Translations under genes and position numbers: made by a program | Part shown: piece by piece, positions 15,867 through 24,462 of the stretch | Layout: each line of letters starts with the position of its first letter | Numbering within the stretch: the first letter of the stretch is position 1 | Origin: Treponema sp. | Lineage (GTDB): Bacteria; Spirochaetota; Spirochaetia; Treponematales; Treponemataceae | DNA length: 31,104 nucleotides | Direction of reading: 5' to 3' | NCBI GenBank assembly: GCA_017963165.1 | Contig: JAGCTZ010000169.1 | Location: 1 to 31,104, forward strand | Notes under the pieces: generated by a model | Databases searched by the model: none | Told to the model about the DNA's origin: nothing | The model's input: the letters and a program-made list of their open reading frames with translations, nothing else

Positions 15867-16277
15867 TGCTTTAATTTTTTCAACTATGCATGCAACTTCT
15901 TCTTCTAAAACAAATTCCAGATGATTAAAAATTTTATACTCAACACCATCTCTTTCAACAAACTGTGTATCCATAATTCCCCGCAGATAAACCTGAGCAA
16001 TATGATTTACACAAGTGTGGCAGGTATATAAATCGGCAAGAATCTTTGCAGCAGAAATATCCTGCAAGTCAGGAACTCCAAGTTCAATTTTCATAAACTG
16101 ATGAATAATGCGAGCTGCGGTCTGACGATTTAAATCGTTGTTACAAAATCTTTCGTCCTGGTCTTCTATCCAGCCGCGGGTGTGTGCATAATTAAGAATA
16201 TTAGTATTGTTCGCGGGAAACTTTTCTGGAAAAGAAATTTTTAAAAGTTCAATAAATTTTAATATTGTAATATTCAT
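15846..16277 (-). CDS. Small SLH-like domain protein
   Basis: A 143-aa protein with no signal peptide. LNRQTAARIIHQFMKIEL followed by DISAAKILADLYTCHTCVNHIAQVYLRGIMD resembles one S-layer-homology unit (R-x-E/T-AA-x-I, then a D at the turn, then I-x-x-x-x-x-x-GI). Three cysteines lie in the turn region (CHTCVNH and EEEVACIVEK). Its C-terminus (AGVAGGV) is encoded by repeat R3. The frame is open to 16322, but the upstream part is repeat copy F; the ATG at 16277 is preceded by GAAGGG from that repeat. It lies downstream of the alpha-galactosidase gene on the same strand and may be co-expressed. Function unknown. Confidence 0.7.
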   Translation of the reverse strand: MNITILKFIELLKISFPEKFPANNTNILNYAHTRGWIEDQDERFCNNDLNRQTAARIIHQFMKIELGVPDLQDISAAKILADLYTCHTCVNHIAQVYLRGIMDTQFVERDGVEYKIFNHLEFVLEEEVACIVEKIKAGVAGGV

Positions 16278-16285
16278 ATTTTTAT

Positions 16286-16310
16286 GCCCTTCGACAAGCT
16301 CAGGGACCCC
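16286..16310 (-). repeat. Palindromic repeat, copy F
   Basis: GCCCTTCGACAAGC followed by TCAGGGACCCC. It sits just upstream (minus strand) of the SLH-like gene; its GAAGGG end lies 9 bases before that ATG and could serve as ribosome site. Confidence 0.8.
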
Positions 16311-16344
16311 ATATTTTATCAATTGGGATTTCTTAACTTCATGT

Positions 16345-16367
16345 GGTTCCTGAGCCTGTCGAAGGAC
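16345..16367 (+). repeat. Palindromic repeat, copy G
   Basis: GGTTCCTGAGCC then TGTCGAAGGAC. It is in opposite orientation to copy F, 34 bases away, so the pair forms a larger inverted repeat between the two genes. It begins 8 bases beyond the alpha-galactosidase stop. Confidence 0.8.
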
Positions 16368-16374
16368 TGCCTTA

Positions 16375-18144
16375 TCAAACCACGCTTATTTTTATCGTCA
16401 AATTATCACAGGCTTCAATTTCTTTCACTTCAAAAATGCCCGTATCATTCTGCCAAACTTTTCCGCTCCACAAATCTGTTACAGAAAACTTGTTAGTATT
16501 AACTAACTTTTTTCCAAATACTTTTTCAATTTGAACAACAGAAACACTTGTGTTTCCTGTCCACTTTTGTTCGCTTACATTTATAAAACTAATTGCAATA
16601 CAACCATCTGCCAAAGGTTTAGCAAGAACATCAATTCGATTTATATCTTCAATGTAAGCTTTATCTGGAGCCACGTCTCCACAATCAAAAGTAGTTGCAA
16701 CTCTTTTTGCCTGAACGCCCAAAGCATCCTGATTTAACGCAATTAAATTTTCATTCGCAATAATCTTATAAAGCTCATCACCAACAGTAACACGTCGCAA
16801 ATCAAGGCCAAGCATAAGCGGAGAATTCATCATACACCACATTGTAAAATGAGTTTTATTTTGAACAGCAGACAAGCCATTCATGCCAATCATAAGCATA
16901 TCGGGATCATTCCACCCTTTGTCCAAACCTGCAAACTCATCCATAACAACAGCTTTATTATATTGCGAAGTAATGCTTGGAGTACCAGGATCTTTCCAAG
17001 CACCAAAACCTGGGTTCCCGTCACTGCCAACACGAAATGTAATATCATTTAATATGCGCCACGAATCTCCAACTTTATATGCCCAATTCTGCGGATGTGT
17101 TTTTCCCCATTCACACATAGACAATATAACTTCGTGTCCAGGCTTTGCTTTGTTAAGTCCCTCTAACATTGCAGCATAAGAATCAAGCGTATTTTCCTGA
17201 CGGCGATGATTCATAATTCTTATTTTATTTTTACCCGTTCGCAAACAAATATTTATCGGCTCGCTCATCACAAAAGAATCTTTATCTTTTGTCGAAGGTA
17301 ATAAATCATCATAAAAAAATTCTGCAGTTCCTCCCTCTCCAACGGCAACCTGCAGCCATTCGCCAATTCCAACTTCACGACTGCTGGCATATTCAACCTG
17401 CAAAGCAACAGTCTTTTCGGAATCAGACTCAACTTCAAAAACAAGTTCACCGCTGCGAACACCAACAGGAGAAGTTCCTGTGTTAGTTCCGTCTAACGTA
17501 CCAATCCCAAAAACATATTCTTTATTATCATCAACCCTTACACTTGCACCTGTCAAACAACCATCACTAACAGCGTTAAACTTTTTGCTATCAATTATCA
17601 CACTTTTAATTTTTGGCGCAAAAACAAATCTGGCATTTTCTGGCTTCGAAAAAGTTGCGTTATCCCAAAGATAATAACAGTTATCAATTTTAAGAAAATC
17701 AACGCCCCAATCAATATAAGAAGCTGCATCATCCTCTTCATGACCGCAGGTTCCAACAGCAGCCCCGGCACAAAGGTTTGTTCCAATATCGTTATACATT
17801 CCAAACTTCAAACCCTTGGAATGAACATAATCAGACAACACTTTAAATCCACCAGGAAATTTTATCGGCTCATTGCTAAGTTTTCCATCAACACGCTCAC
17901 TTCTATAACAACCATCATCAAGCACAATATATTTATAACCAAGCTTATCAAGCCCAAGTGCAACAATACAGTCGGCCATTGTACGAGTCAGCGCTTCAGT
18001 ATTTCCGCTGCCAAATGCATTCCAGCTGTTCCAACCCATTGCAGGAAGTCGACCAAATTTTTTACCAAAAAAAATTTTCCCATCAGAAAAACTATCAAAA
18101 CGTTTTTCTTTTTCAGTAATTTTAGAAGGAGAATTTAATGACAT
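16375..18144 (-). CDS. Alpha-galactosidase, glycoside hydrolase family 27
   Basis: GH27 enzymes release terminal alpha-galactose from raffinose-type sugars and galactomannan with retention of configuration. MGWNSWNAFG (36-45), VLDDGCY (74-80) and FGMYNDIG mark the barrel. The nucleophile is Asp154 in FLKIDNC; the acid/base is probably Asp367 in WRILNDI (R-x3-D). A domain of about 150 residues (roughly 165-315), rich in beta strands and with GEWLQVAVGEG and LRTGKNKIRI, is inserted into the barrel and looks like a carbohydrate-binding module. GWNDPDMLMIG (410-420) follows, then a C-terminal beta domain. Length is 589 aa. No signal peptide, so it acts on imported sugar. AAAGGA precedes the ATG. 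It follows the chemotaxis receptor gene by 21 bases. Confidence 0.93.
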   Translation of the reverse strand: MSLNSPSKITEKEKRFDSFSDGKIFFGKKFGRLPAMGWNSWNAFGSGNTEALTRTMADCIVALGLDKLGYKYIVLDDGCYRSERVDGKLSNEPIKFPGGFKVLSDYVHSKGLKFGMYNDIGTNLCAGAAVGTCGHEEDDAASYIDWGVDFLKIDNCYYLWDNATFSKPENARFVFAPKIKSVIIDSKKFNAVSDGCLTGASVRVDDNKEYVFGIGTLDGTNTGTSPVGVRSGELVFEVESDSEKTVALQVEYASSREVGIGEWLQVAVGEGGTAEFFYDDLLPSTKDKDSFVMSEPINICLRTGKNKIRIMNHRRQENTLDSYAAMLEGLNKAKPGHEVILSMCEWGKTHPQNWAYKVGDSWRILNDITFRVGSDGNPGFGAWKDPGTPSITSQYNKAVVMDEFAGLDKGWNDPDMLMIGMNGLSAVQNKTHFTMWCMMNSPLMLGLDLRRVTVGDELYKIIANENLIALNQDALGVQAKRVATTFDCGDVAPDKAYIEDINRIDVLAKPLADGCIAISFINVSEQKWTGNTSVSVVQIEKVFGKKLVNTNKFSVTDLWSGKVWQNDTGIFEVKEIEACDNLTIKISVV

Positions 18145-18165
18145 AATAATTCCTTTTGATGTTTT

Positions 18166-20277
18166 TTATACCTTAAACAAATCTACGTCATCTTTAATAC
18201 GTTTAATGGCAACATTCAAAGATGCAGAAATTGTTCTAAGTTTATTTGTACTTTCGTTTACATAATTTGTTCCATCATTAATTTCAGAAACAGCCTTTTC
18301 AATATTGTTCATACTTTCCTGAATATTTGAAACATCTTTTATAATTCCTTCACCACCCTTAGACATTTCTTCGCCGGCACCACGAACTTCCGAAGTACTA
18401 TCATTCATAGCCTGCAGGGCTTCAAGAATCTGCTGTGAACCAGACTGCTGCTCTTCCATTGCGCTTTTAATCTGAGCAACAAGCTCGGCTGTAAGAGTAA
18501 TACGCTGCGAAACAGACTGGAAAGATTTTTCAGAATCAGAAGAAGCAAGAACAACGCGTTCAATTCCCTGCTGAATATTTGTAAGCTCTTCGCCAATTTT
18601 ATTTGATTCTTCTGCAGAAGTTTCAGCAAGCTTTCGAATTTCATCAGCAACAACAGAAAAGCCTTTTCCTGCTTCGCCAGCATGTGCCGCTTCAATTGCA
18701 GCGTTCATAGCAAGAAGGTTTGTCTGTTCAGCAATACTTTGAATTGTTTCATTTGCATCCATCATTGCAACAGACTGCTCAGAAATTTTTTGAATAAGCT
18801 CATTCACAGAACTATTCTGTTCAATTCCATTTTTAGTATCCTGTTCAAGAACAGAAAATTCTTCGACCATTTTAATAACCGATTTATCAACCGAATTAAT
18901 ATTTCCAATCATTTCTTCAACAGAAGCAGAAGCTTCAACAACCGAAGATGACTGTCCTTGAATCATTCCATCAAGCGATTCAATATTCTTAGAAATCTGT
19001 GTCATTGCCGTAGCCGAACTGTTAATACTTGAAGACTGATTCTGAACCTGATTATGAACAAGTCCAATATTATTTGCCATTTGACTAATTGTCGATGTTG
19101 TTGTTTCAATTTCATTCAAAAGAATGTCACCAGCTTCGGTAAGATTTTCTTCAGAAACTTTAATGTTCCGCATAATCGAATGGAACTTTGAAAGGAATTT
19201 ATTTACAGAAGCAACAAGCTTTCCAATTTCATCATTACGATTTAACTGCAACTGAACAGTTAGGTCAGCCTCACCAGTACTAAGCTCATCAATCAAACCG
19301 CCAACTTTTTTAACACGACCAACAACGCTTCTAAGAGCAAAAAGAATTACAAGAGAAATAACAAGAGTAATTGAAATTCCCATCAGCAGGATAACAAGCT
19401 GGAACCTTTTTGTCGCAACAAAAACCTCTGACACAGGAACTGTATAACCAATAGTACAATTAAGCGAATGAATCGGCGCAACAAACGTAACACATTCAAC
19501 ACCATCTACATCGCTTTCCACAAACAAAGATTCAGCATCATTTTCTTTGGCAAGCTTTGCTGTAATTGCAATATCATGATAAACACTAATATCCTGCGAA
19601 ATCATATCAGGATTGTTGTGCGCAATAATTGTATTTGAACGATCTGTCAAAAAGAAATAACCTTCGGTTCCAACCTTGTACGAAGAAACTTCTTCGGCAA
19701 TCTGATCCATATCAAGAAGACCAGTGATATAACCAAAAATAAAATCGTTTTCATCCTTTACAGCACGAGCAACAGGAATTACATATTTTCCTGTCTTGGC
19801 AGAAGTTTCAACTCTAGCAATATAAAAATCTTCATCGTCAAAAATAATTGCATGATGATAATCTTTGCTGCGGTATTCGCCTTCTTCACCTACGCTGCCA
19901 TCAATTCTATACGGAATGGCGTCTCTATCACAAAAGAACAAATCATCATAATCTTCATTTATAAGATTAGAATGATTACGCAGCCATTCAACATAAGCTT
20001 CAACATCTCCAGAACGTGCAACATCACAATCCGTAAAAATCTTTAAATCATTGACATAAATATTTATCCATTTTGTTAGTTCATCCGAACGACCAACAAC
20101 AATTTCCTGAGCCATTTCATAATAAGAATTTTTTGTCTGAGACTGAATAATTAACGAAGGAATAATAATCATCGTTCCCATGAAAATGAAAAACAGACTG
20201 AAAATAATTGTACCCATTTCCAGAACAAGTCTTTTGTCCCTAAGTTTAGGAATTCCTTTTTCTTTTTTCTTTTTCAT
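18166..20277 (-). CDS. Methyl-accepting chemotaxis protein with dCache-type sensor
   Basis: A transmembrane chemoreceptor of 703 aa. A lysine-rich start leads to membrane segment 1 (about 22-43). A large periplasmic sensor follows (about 45-285), with the double-Cache motifs [15 protein letters not shown] [20 protein letters not shown], and [15 protein letters not shown]. Membrane segment 2 is at about 292-317, a HAMP region at 312-368, then a long coiled-coil signalling domain with the conserved tip [20 protein letters not shown] and [16 protein letters not shown] (517-552). It works with CheA/CheW, which are not in the window. No C-terminal CheR-binding pentapeptide is seen. AGAGGA precedes the ATG. 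The alpha-galactosidase gene starts 21 bases downstream, so a sugar ligand is a reasonable guess. Confidence 0.95.
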   Translation of the reverse strand: MKKKKEKGIPKLRDKRLVLEMGTIIFSLFFIFMGTMIIIPSLIIQSQTKNSYYEMAQEIVVGRSDELTKWINIYVNDLKIFTDCDVARSGDVEAYVEWLRNHSNLINEDYDDLFFCDRDAIPYRIDGSVGEEGEYRSKDYHHAIIFDDEDFYIARVETSAKTGKYVIPVARAVKDENDFIFGYITGLLDMDQIAEEVSSYKVGTEGYFFLTDRSNTIIAHNNPDMISQDISVYHDIAITAKLAKENDAESLFVESDVDGVECVTFVAPIHSLNCTIGYTVPVSEVFVATKRFQLVILLMGISITLVISLVILFALRSVVGRVKKVGGLIDELSTGEADLTVQLQLNRNDEIGKLVASVNKFLSKFHSIMRNIKVSEENLTEAGDILLNEIETTTSTISQMANNIGLVHNQVQNQSSSINSSATAMTQISKNIESLDGMIQGQSSSVVEASASVEEMIGNINSVDKSVIKMVEEFSVLEQDTKNGIEQNSSVNELIQKISEQSVAMMDANETIQSIAEQTNLLAMNAAIEAAHAGEAGKGFSVVADEIRKLAETSAEESNKIGEELTNIQQGIERVVLASSDSEKSFQSVSQRITLTAELVAQIKSAMEEQQSGSQQILEALQAMNDSTSEVRGAGEEMSKGGEGIIKDVSNIQESMNNIEKAVSEINDGTNYVNESTNKLRTISASLNVAIKRIKDDVDLFKV

Positions 20278-20334
20278 AATGTATCCTCTACTCTGAAAAT
20301 CAATGATTTCTCTCTCGGAAATTTCGGATAACTA

Positions 20335-20340
20335 ATTATA
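20335..20340 (-). promoter_or_regulatory. Possible -10 box of the chemoreceptor gene
   Basis: TATAAT on the minus strand in the 202-base region between the chemoreceptor and the TrmB-like gene. No good -35 (TCGACT at best) and no sigma-28 type box was recognised. Confidence 0.35.
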
Positions 20341-20395
20341 AACCCTATTTTAAAAAAGTCGAATTCATTTTTTACTTTAAAAGGTTTAAATAAAT

Positions 20396-20424
20396 TTGAC
20401 AAATAAAAATAAATTCTGTATATT
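20396..20424 (+). promoter_or_regulatory. Strong sigma-70 promoter of the TrmB-ddh-lysA unit
   Basis: TTGACA (20396-20401), exactly 17 bases, TATATT (20419-20424). Predicted start about 20431, giving a leader of about 50 bases that holds a palindrome and a good ribosome site (AAAGGAG). Confidence 0.8.
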
Positions 20425-20434
20425 AACCGTTGTA

Positions 20435-20456
20435 AGTAGTACCAAACAATACTACT
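20435..20456 (+). promoter_or_regulatory. Putative operator: 7-bp inverted repeat
   Basis: AGTAGTA (20435-20441) and TACTACT (20450-20456) are perfect inverted repeats 8 bases apart. They lie at about +5 to +26 of the promoter, where a bound repressor would block transcription. The next gene is a DNA-binding protein, so autoregulation is the simplest reading. Confidence 0.6.
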
Positions 20457-20479
20457 AAATCACAAAAAAAGGAGCTCTC

Positions 20480-21175
20480 ATGAAAAATCTCCAATTTATT
20501 GACAACCTTATTTCATTTGGACTAACACGCCAGGAAGCAATTATTTATACAACCTTGCTTTCTCACGGTGATATGACAGGTTACGAGGTTTCAAAAGAAA
20601 CAGGTATTTCACGATCAAATGCTTATGCCGCTCTTTCAAATCTTGTAGACAAAGGCGCCTCTTACCTTATAGAAGGCGATTCTACAAAATATCATCCTGT
20701 AAACGCAGACACATTTACCCACAATGTTCTTACAGAACTTCAGGAAAAAGCTGTCTATATTCAGGAGCATGCCCCACAGCAGCAAATCGAAACAGACGGC
20801 TACATTACGATTGTAGGCACCCGCAATATTCAGAACAAGCTTCACGAAATGCTCAAGGAAACACGAATCCGTCTTTATCTTTCTGCATCTTCAAACATCC
20901 TTAGAGAATATGCACAGGAAATCGAAGCGCTTGCAAAAAATGGTAGAAAAATTGTTATCCTTACAGACAGCAATTATTCAATCCCTGGAGCAATCGTTTA
21001 TCATACAGATCCAGAAGCAGGACAGCTGAGAGTTATCATAGATTCATCTTATGTACTCACAGGCGAGCTCACCGGCAACGACACCGATTCCTGCCTCTAT
21101 TCGGGACAGAAAAATCTGGTAACTGTTATGAAGGAAGCTCTTAAAAATAAAATCGTTCTTTTAAGTCAGGAATAA
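20480..21175 (+). CDS. TrmB-like transcriptional regulator
   Basis: The 231-aa protein starts with a winged helix-turn-helix of the TrmB type (about residues 5-75): FGLTRQEAIIYTTLLSHGDMTGYEVSKETGISRSNAYAALSNLVDKG. (Key parts: LTRQEAIIY, GYEVSKETGISRSNAY.) A coiled stretch (about 80-100) and a C-terminal ligand-binding domain follow, with LYLSASSNIL, KIVILTDSNYS and a late LVTVMKEAL. No ligand can be named. AAAGGAG lies 7 bases before the ATG. It precedes ddh and lysA on the same strand with no terminator between, so it probably controls lysine/diaminopimelate synthesis and its own promoter. Confidence 0.88.
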   Translation: MKNLQFIDNLISFGLTRQEAIIYTTLLSHGDMTGYEVSKETGISRSNAYAALSNLVDKGASYLIEGDSTKYHPVNADTFTHNVLTELQEKAVYIQEHAPQQQIETDGYITIVGTRNIQNKLHEMLKETRIRLYLSASSNILREYAQEIEALAKNGRKIVILTDSNYSIPGAIVYHTDPEAGQLRVIIDSSYVLTGELTGNDTDSCLYSGQKNLVTVMKEALKNKIVLLSQE

Positions 21176-21193
21176 AACTAACGCTCGTTAGTT
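21176..21193. repeat. Perfect AACTAACG-CT-CGTTAGTT palindrome (site P1)
   Basis: Eight-base arms with a 2-base centre, directly after the regulator stop codon and before ddh. Four degenerate copies occur at 25150, 25870, 25892 and 28747, all between genes. It could be an operator, a mini-terminator or a small repeat. Confidence 0.65.
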
Positions 21194-21200
21194 AAATAGC

Positions 21201-21247
21201 GGGGTCCCTGTGCTTCGACAAGCTCAGCAACCGCAGTTCAGGGCCCC
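21201..21247. repeat. Palindromic repeat, copy H (composite)
   Basis: It starts GGGGTCCCTG and ends CAGGGCCCC, so the outer ends pair. In between lies TGCTTCGACAAGCTCAGC. It ends 14 bases before the ddh ATG. Confidence 0.8.
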
Positions 21248-21261
21248 TTAAAGGAGTATAT

Positions 21262-22242
21262 ATGAAAATAGCAATTTTAGGTTACGGAAACTTAGGCAAG
21301 GGAATTGAATGCGCAATCAAGCATAACCCAGATGCCCAGCTTACAGCAGTATTTACAAGACGCGATCCGTCTACAGTAAAAGTTCTTACAACAGGAGTTC
21401 CTGTTTATAATGTAAAGGATATTCTTGCGCACAAAGACGAAATCGACGTTCTGATTTTGTGCGGTGGTAGTGCAACAGACCTGCCTGAACAGACACCAGA
21501 ATATGCAAAATATTTCAACGTAGTAGACAGCTTTGATACACATGCCAAAATCCCACAGCACTTTGCAAATGTAGATAAGTCAGCAAAAGACAACGGACAC
21601 ACAGCACTTATTTCCTGCGGTTGGGACCCAGGTCTCTTCTCTCTTATGCGTCTTTACGGAAACAGCCTTCTTCCTGGTGGTGCAGATTATACATTCTGGG
21701 GAAAAGGTGTAAGCCAGGGCCATTCAGATGCAATCCGCCGCATAGAAGGTGTAAAGGACGGAAAGCAGTATACTATTCCGGTTCCAGCAGCTTTGGAAGC
21801 CGTTCGTGCAGGAAAAAATCCGGAACTTACAACACGCCAGAAGCACACACGCGAATGCTTTGTTGTAGCAGAAGAAGGAGCAGATAAAGCCCGTATCGAA
21901 AAAGAAATCAAAGAAATGCCAAACTATTTTGCAGATTACGATACAACAGTTCACTTTATCACAGAAGAAGAACTAAAGCGCGATCATGCAGAAATCCCAC
22001 ACGGAGGCTTTGTTTTCCGTTCAGGCAAGACAGGTTGGAACGACGAATACAATAATATCATCGAATATAGCCTTAAGCTCGATTCAAACCCAGCATTTAC
22101 TTCAAGCGTACTTATTGCCTATGCCCGCGCAATTTATCGTTTGAATAAAGAAGGCGCAATCGGCTGCAAAACAGTATTTGATATTGCACCGGCCTATTTG
22201 AGCCCACTGAGTGGAGATGAAATCAGGGCACATATGCTTTAA
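21262..22242 (+). CDS. ddh: meso-Diaminopimelate dehydrogenase
   Basis: Ddh makes meso-diaminopimelate in one NADPH-dependent step from tetrahydrodipicolinate and ammonia, bypassing the succinyl or acetyl branches. The 326 aa match known enzymes. The N-terminal Rossmann motif is ILGYGNLGKGIE (residues 4-15), followed by the NADP-phosphate contact FTRRDPS. Substrate-site blocks DSFDTH, SCGWDPGLFS, FWGKGVSQGHSDAIRR, THFI-like VHFITEEEL and HGGFVFRSG are present. GGAG lies 8 bases before the ATG. It lies between the TrmB-like regulator and lysA, and with lysA completes the end of lysine synthesis and supplies diaminopimelate for peptidoglycan. Confidence 0.95.
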   Translation: MKIAILGYGNLGKGIECAIKHNPDAQLTAVFTRRDPSTVKVLTTGVPVYNVKDILAHKDEIDVLILCGGSATDLPEQTPEYAKYFNVVDSFDTHAKIPQHFANVDKSAKDNGHTALISCGWDPGLFSLMRLYGNSLLPGGADYTFWGKGVSQGHSDAIRRIEGVKDGKQYTIPVPAALEAVRAGKNPELTTRQKHTRECFVVAEEGADKARIEKEIKEMPNYFADYDTTVHFITEEELKRDHAEIPHGGFVFRSGKTGWNDEYNNIIEYSLKLDSNPAFTSSVLIAYARAIYRLNKEGAIGCKTVFDIAPAYLSPLSGDEIRAHML

Positions 22243-22246
22243 TTAA

Positions 22247-22350
22247 GCGATTAGCTGTTAGCTTTTAGCTATTAGCAGGGAGGGGCGCCTGCCCCTCGGC
22301 CGCACTTCGTTGCGTCCTACCCCCTCTAACGGGGGACACCCCCGTAACGC
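22247..22350 (+). repeat. Modular three-hairpin GC-rich repeat, copy R4 (most complete)
   Basis: A 30-base heptamer tract (22247-22276) is followed by hairpin 1 AGGGGC/GCCCCT (22281-22296), hairpin 2 CGCA/TGCG with loop CTTCGT (22301-22314), TACCCC (22318-22323) and hairpin 3 CGGGGG/CCCCCG (22330-22344), then TAACGCC. It lies between ddh and lysA and is far richer in G+C than its surroundings. Confidence 0.75.
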
Positions 22351-22368
22351 CCCCGCGTGTCATTGTCT

Positions 22369-22415
22369 GGGGTCCCTGGCTACAACCGGGGTTCCTGAGG
22401 CTCTCGAAGGGCCCC
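22369..22415. repeat. Palindromic repeat, copy I (composite)
   Basis: GGGGTCCCTGG, then GGGGTTCCTGAGGC and TCTCGAAGGGCCCC (22388-22415). It follows R4 after 18 bases and lies 30 bases before the lysA start. Confidence 0.75.
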
Positions 22416-22444
22416 ACAAAGATAGTTTATCAAGGAGAACTTAC

Positions 22445-23743
22445 ATGGAATCATTTATAAACACTGTCGATTTTTTTAAGGGAAACAACCCCGAAGAAAT
22501 CGTAATGAATTACGGAACACCACTTTATGTATATAACGAAGATATTCTTCGCAATCGTATGCATTCAGTATCACAGGTAATTACAAAGTACCCATATACT
22601 GCAAATTACTCTGTAAAAGCAAATACAAATATTCATATCCTCAAAATTGCCCTTGAAGAAGGCATAAACTGCGATGCAATGAGTGTTGGAGAGATGCAGA
22701 TGCTTTTTAAGGCAGGTTTCCCTGCAGAACGCATATTTTTTGTACCAAACAATGTTGCACCAGAAGAATTTAAGTTTGCCATTGACAATAAGGTAATTAC
22801 CAGCTTAGACAGCCTTGAACAGCTTGAATTAATCGGCCAGGTATTCTGCGATTTAAATGTTGCTCCAGAAAACCGTAAAGTTGCTGTTCGTATTAACCCT
22901 GGAGTTGGCGCCGGACATCACGAAAAAGTAGTAACAGGCGGAAAAAAGACAAAGTTTGGTATTTCAGAAGAATTTATTCCAAAAATCTTTGAAATTGCCC
23001 AGAAATACGAATTAAAGATTGCCGGAATCAACCAGCACATCGGTTCGCTCTTTATGGACCCACAGCCATACCTTGATGCAGTTACAAACCTTTTGCGCAT
23101 TGCAGATCAGTTTGAAAACCTTGAATTCATTGATTTTGGCGGTGGCTACGGAATTCCATACCACAAGCTTGATGATGAAAAAGATTTCCCAATGGAAGAC
23201 TTCAAAAAGCGTCTTGAACCAATTTTGACAGATTTTGTTGAAACATATACAAAATTACCTACAAAAAGCGGAATTCCAAACAAAGTTCCATTATTTAAGT
23301 CAGAACCTGGCCGTTTCTGTGTTGCAGAAGGAAGCGTTCTTTTAGGACGCGTACATGCAGTAAAACACAACAACGGAAAGACTTTTGTAGGAACTGATGT
23401 TGGAATGAACGTTTTAGTTCGTCCAAGCATGTACGACAGCTGGCACGATATAGAAATCATCCGTGACGGAAAAGTTATTCCACACAGCGGTTCAGACATG
23501 TTTGAACAAACAGTAACAGGAAATATCTGTGAATCAGGAGATATTCTTGCAAAAGATAGAGTTTTACCACCTGCAAAGCACGGAGATTTAGCATGTATTC
23601 TGGATGCCGGTGCTTATGGCTTTTCAATGTGCAGCAGTTATAACTCACGCCCTCGCCCAGCAGAAATTCTTGTTTGTTCTGACGGAAAAATCAAGCAAAT
23701 CCGCCGTAGAGAAACAATTGAAGATCTTATGAGGTGCTTCTAA
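22445..23743 (+). CDS. lysA: Diaminopimelate decarboxylase
   Basis: LysA removes CO2 from meso-diaminopimelate to give lysine, using PLP. The 432 aa fit the family. The PLP lysine is Lys58 in YSVKAN. HIGSLF (about 199-204) and FGGGYGIP bind the phosphate. CESGDILAKDR near residue 360 and DAGAYGFSMCSSYNSRPRP near the end complete the active site across the dimer. The frame is open upstream to 22310 through repeats R4 and I; the ATG at 22445 has GGAG 8 bases upstream and is the real start. It is downstream of ddh and likely on the same transcript, although two repeats lie between them. Confidence 0.96.
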   Translation: MESFINTVDFFKGNNPEEIVMNYGTPLYVYNEDILRNRMHSVSQVITKYPYTANYSVKANTNIHILKIALEEGINCDAMSVGEMQMLFKAGFPAERIFFVPNNVAPEEFKFAIDNKVITSLDSLEQLELIGQVFCDLNVAPENRKVAVRINPGVGAGHHEKVVTGGKKTKFGISEEFIPKIFEIAQKYELKIAGINQHIGSLFMDPQPYLDAVTNLLRIADQFENLEFIDFGGGYGIPYHKLDDEKDFPMEDFKKRLEPILTDFVETYTKLPTKSGIPNKVPLFKSEPGRFCVAEGSVLLGRVHAVKHNNGKTFVGTDVGMNVLVRPSMYDSWHDIEIIRDGKVIPHSGSDMFEQTVTGNICESGDILAKDRVLPPAKHGDLACILDAGAYGFSMCSSYNSRPRPAEILVCSDGKIKQIRRRETIEDLMRCF

Positions 23744-23755
23744 AAAACCAGCCCC

Positions 23756-23835
23756 GTCATTGCGAGCGAAGCGCGGCAATCCAGTTAAATAAATTGCATC
23801 TTATATGTGGATTGCTTCGCTTCGCTCGCAATGAC
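23756..23835. repeat. 80-bp inverted repeat, copy 1
   Basis: Two 28-base arms (23756-23783 and 23808-23835) are reverse complements with two mismatches, separated by 24 bases. Each arm carries GTCATTGCGAGCGAAGCG. Repeats with this core are widespread in unrelated bacteria. The structure could end lysA transcription. Confidence 0.85.
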
Positions 23836-23847
23836 AACCTTTTAATT

Positions 23848-24462
23848 ATGGACCAAACCACCCAATTCAAATCCGACCTAACCAACTTTCTCCAGATAAT
23901 TAAAAATGCCGGCAATTTATCAGAAATCAAAAAAGAATATGTAAATCTTGTAAAAAAATACCATCCGGACAAAGCTCCTGCAGAATTAAAGCAGAAATAC
24001 AACGAATATATGATTATTATCAACAAAACATATTCTCAGGGCAAAACAAACGTAAAAGAAGTCCAGATAGATGAAAACAAATTCAAAACCGAGCAACCTG
24101 TAGCCAAAAAAGTATATTCATTCACAGATTACTACGGACGTGTAAAAGAATACACAGATTATCTTGAATATATAATGCATATGGGCGTAACTGAATATGA
24201 TACCGGCAGAATCGTCATGACATACGGAAATTTTGAAGATTCTTATACTAAAAATACAGGTTATAACCCTAACGACAATTCAAATCTTCTGGAAGCCATG
24301 CAGCACCTGTATAACGCATCAAAATGCTTTAATTACATCATAAACAAGCATCCTGACTATATTTTTATAGAACAAGTAAAAGAAGATTACGAAAAAGTAT
24401 TAAAACTCAACAACAGTCTTTCCCAGCACATAGTTGGCTCAGATTCTAAAGAATTAAGATAA
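23848..24462 (+). CDS. J-domain protein
   Basis: The 204-aa protein has an N-terminal J-domain (about residues 8-62) with the essential HPD motif in VKKYHPDKAP (39-41), so it should stimulate an Hsp70 (DnaK). The part after residue 75 (YSFTDYYGRVKEYTDYLEYI, ALKC-type helices, KHPDYIFIEQVKEDYEKVL) has no zinc fingers or DnaJ C-terminal domains and matches nothing I know. No dnaK is nearby. The frame is open upstream to 23734, but that part reads through the 80-bp inverted repeat; the ATG at 23848 is taken instead. No ribosome site is obvious. The end overlaps the convergent acetyltransferase gene by 9 bases. Confidence 0.82.
   Translation: MDQTTQFKSDLTNFLQIIKNAGNLSEIKKEYVNLVKKYHPDKAPAELKQKYNEYMIIINKTYSQGKTNVKEVQIDENKFKTEQPVAKKVYSFTDYYGRVKEYTDYLEYIMHMGVTEYDTGRIVMTYGNFEDSYTKNTGYNPNDNSNLLEAMQHLYNASKCFNYIINKHPDYIFIEQVKEDYEKVLKLNNSLSQHIVGSDSKELR

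Noticed and set aside
22310..22444. N-terminal extension of LysA
   Set aside because: Encoded by repeats R4 and I; residues match no LysA and GGAG precedes the ATG at 22445.
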